DNA from: Arthrobacter sp. | GTDB lineage: Bacteria; Actinomycetota; Actinomycetes; Actinomycetales; Micrococcaceae | Length of the DNA stretch: 9,044 bases | Direction: 5' to 3' | NCBI GenBank assembly: GCA_018260285.1 | Contig: JAGLBH010000060.1 | Span: 1-9,044 of the forward strand | Shown: positions 6,463-9,044 of the stretch, one piece after another | How the letters are laid out: every line of letters starts with the position of its first letter | How positions within the stretch are numbered: the first letter of the stretch is position 1 | Notes under the pieces: generated by a model | What the model saw: only the letters and a program-made list of their open reading frames with translations | What the model was told of the DNA's origin: nothing | The model's database searches: none | Position numbers and translations under genes: made by a program

Positions 6463-6522
6463 GGTCACATGGGCCTGCCTTCCAGGGTGTCTGCCGTCCC
6501 TGGGTTCATGGTCAGACACGCC
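6463..6522. repeat. Inverted repeat GTGTCTG / CAGACAC downstream of the MarR gene
   Basis: Perfect 7-bp arms at 6487-6493 and 6513-6519 enclose 19 nt, ending 4 nt past the MarR stop codon. It could be a transcription-ending hairpin for the minus-strand operon, but no T-run follows, or it could be a leftover of the IS end. Its role is open. Confidence 0.35.
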
Positions 6523-6954
6523 CTAGTCCTCGTTGAAGCGGGCCAGAAGGCGGTGGAAGGTCTCCACCTCGTCCGTGGTCCACCCGTCCACACGACGAGC
6601 GATCGTCTCCAGGCGCACCCTGTCGATGCGGGCCAGCACCGAACGGCCGCTCTCCGTGATGTGCAGGGCCTGGGCGCGGCGCTCCCCCTCAATGCCCTCT
6701 CGGTATATGTGGCCCCGGCTCTCGAGTGAGCTGATGTGCCGGCTGGCCGTGGACTTGTCGATGCCGAGCTCGGCGGCGATGTCGCCCGCGGTCACGCAGT
6801 CGCCGCGGCCCACCATGTTGAGCAGGACGGACTCGGAGAAGGTGACCTCGGGAATCTTGTCATTCCACTCTCGCCGAATCCGGCCGGTGAATCGGCGCAG
6901 CTCCGTGAGAACGTCGAGCAGCCGAGCCTCGCGGCTCTCCGGGGGAAAGCTCAT
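6523..6954 (-). CDS. MarR-family transcriptional regulator
   Basis: The 143-residue product has the typical MarR length and layout: an N-terminal dimerisation helix (about 8-28), a winged helix-turn-helix (about 36-100), and a C-terminal helix pair. The recognition part reads VTAGDIAAELGIDKSTASRHISSLESRG, followed by a wing (EGIEGERRAQALHITESG), all strongly MarR-like. These proteins bind operators as dimers and release on ligand or oxidation signals; the ligand here is unknown. The ATG overlaps the stop of the preceding small membrane protein gene (ATGA, 4 nt), so translation is coupled and the gene is last in a four-gene operon. It may control that operon, but no clear operator was found. 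Confidence 0.9.
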   Translation of the reverse strand: MSFPPESREARLLDVLTELRRFTGRIRREWNDKIPEVTFSESVLLNMVGRGDCVTAGDIAAELGIDKSTASRHISSLESRGHIYREGIEGERRAQALHITESGRSVLARIDRVRLETIARRVDGWTTDEVETFHRLLARFNED

Positions 6955-7121
6955 GAGTCCGAGCGGGCTGCGGCGTCGTCGTTCAGACGCTCGGCCAGCA
7001 CGCGCTGGTCCCGCACGGCCCGGGCGGCCAGCAGCCCCAGGCCGGCGAAGACCGCGCCGCCGAGGATCGCCAGGACGGCCGAGGCCTGGTCCGCGCCGCG
7101 CGTGTAGGGAGGCTTGGCCAT
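6951..7121 (-). CDS. Small single-pass membrane protein, 56 aa
   Basis: This gene was found by reading the gap between its neighbours. The product starts MAKPPYTRGADQ, has one hydrophobic helix (about residues 13-34, SAVLAILGGAVFAGLGLLAARA) and a charged C-terminal tail (RDQRVLAERLNDDAAARSDS). Its ATG overlaps the stop of the upstream gene by one base (TGATG) and its TGA overlaps the MarR start (ATGA). Such tight fit on both sides, with GC-rich third positions, makes it very likely real. I recognise no family. Basic residues before and after the helix make orientation unclear. Confidence 0.75.
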   Translation of the reverse strand: MAKPPYTRGADQASAVLAILGGAVFAGLGLLAARAVRDQRVLAERLNDDAAARSDS

Positions 7122-7519
7122 CACCAGGCGTCCTCGGCCAGAAGGAGGTCTTCGTCGTACAGACCGAAATCATCGTCGTCGAGCTCGTCCCCCACGTAGT
7201 GCCAGAGGCCGTCGATCCTCTCGAAGTAGGCGCGCTCGTGGAGCTCGCCGCGCTCGCCGTCCGCAGTGATGTAGACGGCGCGGAACTCGACCACGCCGTC
7301 GTCGTCGCCCTCCTGGCCGCGGACCGTGTCGATGACGACGAGGCCGCGCCAGCGGATGCCGGGATCCTCGTCGAAGTGCACCCCGTCCTCTCGGGTGTCT
7401 GGGTGCCAGGTGGCGTTGAGGAAGTCGTCGTCGCGGCGGACGTAGGCGTCATACCGCGCCCGCATGAGGGCCTCGGCGGTGGTCAGGCTCGCGTGGAGCT
7501 CGTGCGTCTCGGCGGTCAT
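7121..7519 (-). CDS. YchJ/UPF0225-like protein (NTF2-like domain only)
   Basis: The 132-residue product starts at the ATG at 7519, chosen because it overlaps the upstream stop as TGATG; an in-frame ATG at 7555 would overlap more of that gene. It matches the central domain of YchJ (UPF0225): AEALMRARYDAYVRRDDDFLNATWHPDTR near the front, then RWRGLVVIDTV, DGVVEFRAVYI, ELHERAYFERIDGLWHYVGDE. The usual N-terminal cysteine motif (CPCGSG...CC) of YchJ is absent; the protein has no cysteine at all. The tail after WHYVGDE is very acidic. NTF2-fold proteins bind small molecules or partners; no function is established for this one. Confidence 0.75.
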   Translation of the reverse strand: MTAETHELHASLTTAEALMRARYDAYVRRDDDFLNATWHPDTREDGVHFDEDPGIRWRGLVVIDTVRGQEGDDDGVVEFRAVYITADGERGELHERAYFERIDGLWHYVGDELDDDDFGLYDEDLLLAEDAW

Positions 7520-7929
7520 CAGTGCCAGAACATCCGGATGAGCACGAGAATCCACAGGAGGTTGAAGACCCCGGCGGACGCGTGCAGCTTGCCGAACTGG
7601 CGCTTGCGCTCCTGGAGCGGCACCTCGAGCGTGCGCTGCTGGAGGGGAAGAACCCAGAAGAGCAGGACGACGATGGCCACGGCGACGAGGACCAGCGACT
7701 CCCAGATCCAGCGGTTGAAGTTGCCCCCGGCCAGGGCTGCGGAGAAGCCGAAGAGCGGCACGAGGACGGAGACCATGCCGTAGACGCGCGTGATGCGGAC
7801 CATGCTCGCGGCGGCACCGTCGGCGCCGTCGCGGGCCAGGCGGGGGAACATCGAGGTGCAGACAGCCAGCGGTCCGAAGGACAGAATGGCCGCGAGAACG
7901 TGGGCGAAGACGAAGAACGTGTCAGACAA
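7519..7929 (-). CDS. Small integral membrane protein, four predicted helices (DUF2269-like)
   Basis: The 136-residue product begins at TTG (7929), supported by AGGAG (complement of 7937-7941) placed 7 nt upstream. Hydrophobic helices are visible at about 5-27, 45-68, 74-96 and 115-134. The opening FFVFAHVLAAILSFGP, with an HV-L-x-A-I pattern, resembles the DUF2269 group of predicted inner-membrane proteins, some of which are thought to touch haem through such histidines. A basic stretch with QQRTLEVPLQERKRQFGKLH links helices 3 and 4. It is the first gene of the minus-strand operon and its stop overlaps the next start by one base. The family call is tentative; function unknown. Confidence 0.65.
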   Translation of the reverse strand: MSDTFFVFAHVLAAILSFGPLAVCTSMFPRLARDGADGAAASMVRITRVYGMVSVLVPLFGFSAALAGGNFNRWIWESLVLVAVAIVVLLFWVLPLQQRTLEVPLQERKRQFGKLHASAGVFNLLWILVLIRMFWH

Positions 7930-8099
7930 AGAGGGACTCCTCAGGGCGTGGGGCTAACCGTACTCCCATCTTCCCCGGAAAAGCGCCCGGATGCACGTTC
8001 GATCTGCGCCGTCCTTGCACTCTTAGAGTGTCCAAGCCCCCCGGTAGACTCTTAACCACTACGCCACACCGCTGGACACCTCACTGCTAGGAGCACCCC
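7930..8099. promoter_or_regulatory. Divergent control region between the membrane-protein operon and purS
   Basis: Plus strand: -10 TAGACT (8045-8050) with a modest -35 TTAGAG (8023-8028, spacer 16) predicts a purS start near 8057. An imperfect palindrome covers this -35: CTTG+CACTC (8014-8022), loop TTA, GAGTG (8026-8030), 2-nt bulge, CAAG (8033-8036). A second pair, GTGTCCA (8028-8034) and TGGACAC (8073-8079), brackets the -10. Ribosome site AGGAG at 8089-8093 lies 6 nt before purS. Minus strand: a possible -10 TACGGT (complement of 7957-7962) serves the membrane-protein operon; its -35 is unclear. Confidence 0.5.
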
Positions 8100-8357
8100 A
8101 TGGCCCGGATCGTCGTCGATGTTATGCCGAAGCCCGAAATTCTCGACCCCCAAGGCAAGGCCATCGCCTCGGCCCTCCCCCGCCTCGGCCTCACGGACTT
8201 CACGCTCGTCCGCCAGGGCAAGCGCTTTGAGCTGACGGTTGACGGAGAGGTCACCGAGGCCCACCTCGAGGCAGCCCGCAAGGCCGCCGAGGAGCTCCTC
8301 GCCAACACGGTCATCGAAGAGGTCGTGCGCGTCGAAGCTCTCCCCGAGGAGGCCTGA
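8100..8357 (+). CDS. purS: Phosphoribosylformylglycinamidine synthase subunit PurS
   Basis: The 85-residue product has PurS length and pattern: MARIVVDVMPKPEILDPQGKAI at the front, LGLTDFTLVRQGKRFELTVDG in the middle and LLANTVIEEVVRVEAL near the end, an alpha/beta sandwich. PurS bridges PurQ and PurL in the three-part enzyme that turns FGAR into FGAM, using glutamine and ATP, in cytoplasmic purine synthesis. The ATG has AGGAG 6 nt upstream. purQ begins 3 nt after the stop, so the two share a transcript; purL would be expected nearby outside the window. A palindrome over the promoter suggests regulation. Confidence 0.96.
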   Translation: MARIVVDVMPKPEILDPQGKAIASALPRLGLTDFTLVRQGKRFELTVDGEVTEAHLEAARKAAEELLANTVIEEVVRVEALPEEA

Positions 8358-8360
8358 GCC

Positions 8361-9044
8361 ATGACAGCTGCTGCCTCTGAGCTCCCCCTCGTCGGGACAC
8401 ACTCCGCCCCCGCAGGCCAGGACCTGAGCGGGGCCGTCGTCGGCGTCGTCACTCTGCCGGGAACGCTGGACGACCGGGACGCCGCGCGCGCCGTCCGCCT
8501 CGCCGGCGGCACCGCCGTCTCCCTGTGGCACAAGGACACGGTCCTCAAGGACGTGGACGCAGTCATCATCCCCGGCGGATTCTCCTACGGCGACTACCTC
8601 CGCGCCGGCGCGATCTCCAGCTTCGCCCCCATGGTGGAGACCATCGTCAAGGAGGCCTCCTCCTCGGCCGCGCTGCCGGTGCTCGGCATCTGCAACGGCT
8701 TCCAGATCCTCACGGAGACCCACCTCCTCCCGGGCTCGATGATCAAGAACGACCACCTCAAGTTCATCTGCCGGGACCAGCGCCTGCGGGTCGAGCGGAC
8801 GGACACCCCATGGACCTCTTCGCTGGAGCAGGGCTCGGAGATCGTCGTGCCCCTCAAGAACCAGGACGGCCAGTACGTGGCGGACGACGCCACCCTCGAG
8901 GAGCTGGAGAAGTCCGGCCGCGTCGTCTTCCGCTACGTGGGCTTCAACCCGAACGGCTCGCGCAATGACATCGCCGGCATCTCCAACGAGCGCGGCAACG
9001 TCGTCGGCCTCATGCCCCACCCGGAGCATGCGGTGGAGGCGGGG
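8361..9044 (+). CDS. purQ: Phosphoribosylformylglycinamidine synthase subunit PurQ (glutaminase), 3' end cut by window
   Basis: 228 residues are present and the frame is open at the window end; only a short tail should be missing. PurQ is a class I glutamine amidotransferase that frees ammonia for PurL. The triad is visible: nucleophile C111 in GICNGFQ, with H220 and E222 in [26 protein letters not shown] and [16 protein letters not shown] are hallmark PurQ blocks. The ATG at 8361 has GAGGAGG (8346-8352) inside purS, 8 nt away. About 25 residues precede the core that begins at GVVTLPG (G28), which is longer than the short front of many PurQ proteins. No better start exists at the core boundary. 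Confidence 0.96.
   Translation, partial: MTAAASELPLVGTHSAPAGQDLSGAVVGVVTLPGTLDDRDAARAVRLAGGTAVSLWHKDTVLKDVDAVIIPGGFSYGDYLRAGAISSFAPMVETIVKEASSSAALPVLGICNGFQILTETHLLPGSMIKNDHLKFICRDQRLRVERTDTPWTSSLEQGSEIVVPLKNQDGQYVADDATLEELEKSGRVVFRYVGFNPNGSRNDIAGISNERGNVVGLMPHPEHAVEAG

Noticed and set aside
6533..7783. 416-residue plus-strand open frame
   Set aside because: It runs antisense through the four-gene operon and is dominated by Arg, Ser and Pro; the minus-strand genes have recognisable domains and proper junctions.
8028..8079. tRNA-like sequence on the minus strand (GTGGCGTAGTGGTTAAGAG with 7-bp closing arms)
   Set aside because: Only 52 nt between the arms' outer ends, no anticodon arm and no T-loop GGTTCGAATCC-type motif, so it cannot fold as a tRNA.
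8052..9029. 325-residue minus-strand open frame
   Set aside because: Antisense to purS and purQ, both beyond doubt; product is Gly/Asp/Val-rich shadow sequence.

Overview
The window comes from a high-GC actinobacterium, most likely a member of the Micrococcales (Micrococcaceae-like). The gene order dnaX-recR-lysC, the PurS/PurQ pair, GC-rich third codon positions, GTG/TTG starts and a promoter with no leader all fit this. The genus is an inference; nothing in the sequence fixes it.

Layout. 2-340 is the 3' end of dnaX (DNA polymerase III gamma/tau), followed 2 nt later by recR (343-942). lysC (aspartate kinase, 1058-2344) has its own leader and ends at a strong terminator that also serves the converging small gene at 2473-2703. 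That small gene and the next plus-strand gene (2784-3740, a conserved actinobacterial protein usually labelled 3-methyladenine DNA glycosylase) share a short divergent promoter region.

From about 3717 to 6520 the window changes character: lower GC, broken genes and transposase debris. A 63/64-bp direct repeat (3722-3784 and 6092-6155), derived from the 3' part of an IS5-like transposase, brackets a 2.3-kb cargo. The cargo holds one intact gene, an exported SGNH/GDSL hydrolase (best start 4054), a remnant of a DUF3800 protein with no start codon (5412-5705), and an unrecognised block (5706-6091). A decayed IS5-family transposase follows on the minus strand (6092-6462). This is an accessory insertion at the 3' end of the 2784-3740 gene, whose stop codon now lies inside the repeat.

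The right part is ordinary chromosome again. A minus-strand operon of four genes overlapping by 1, 1 and 4 nt (7929 to 6523) encodes a four-helix membrane protein, a YchJ-like NTF2-fold protein without the usual cysteine motifs, a 56-residue membrane protein found by reading the gap, and a MarR-type regulator. Divergent to it are purS (8100-8357) and purQ (8361 to beyond the window end), the small and glutaminase subunits of FGAM synthetase in purine synthesis.

I found no complete, clearly new multi-gene system. The most interesting items are the repeat-bracketed cargo, the likely internal TTG start in lysC, the overlapping four-gene operon, and the palindrome over the purS promoter.
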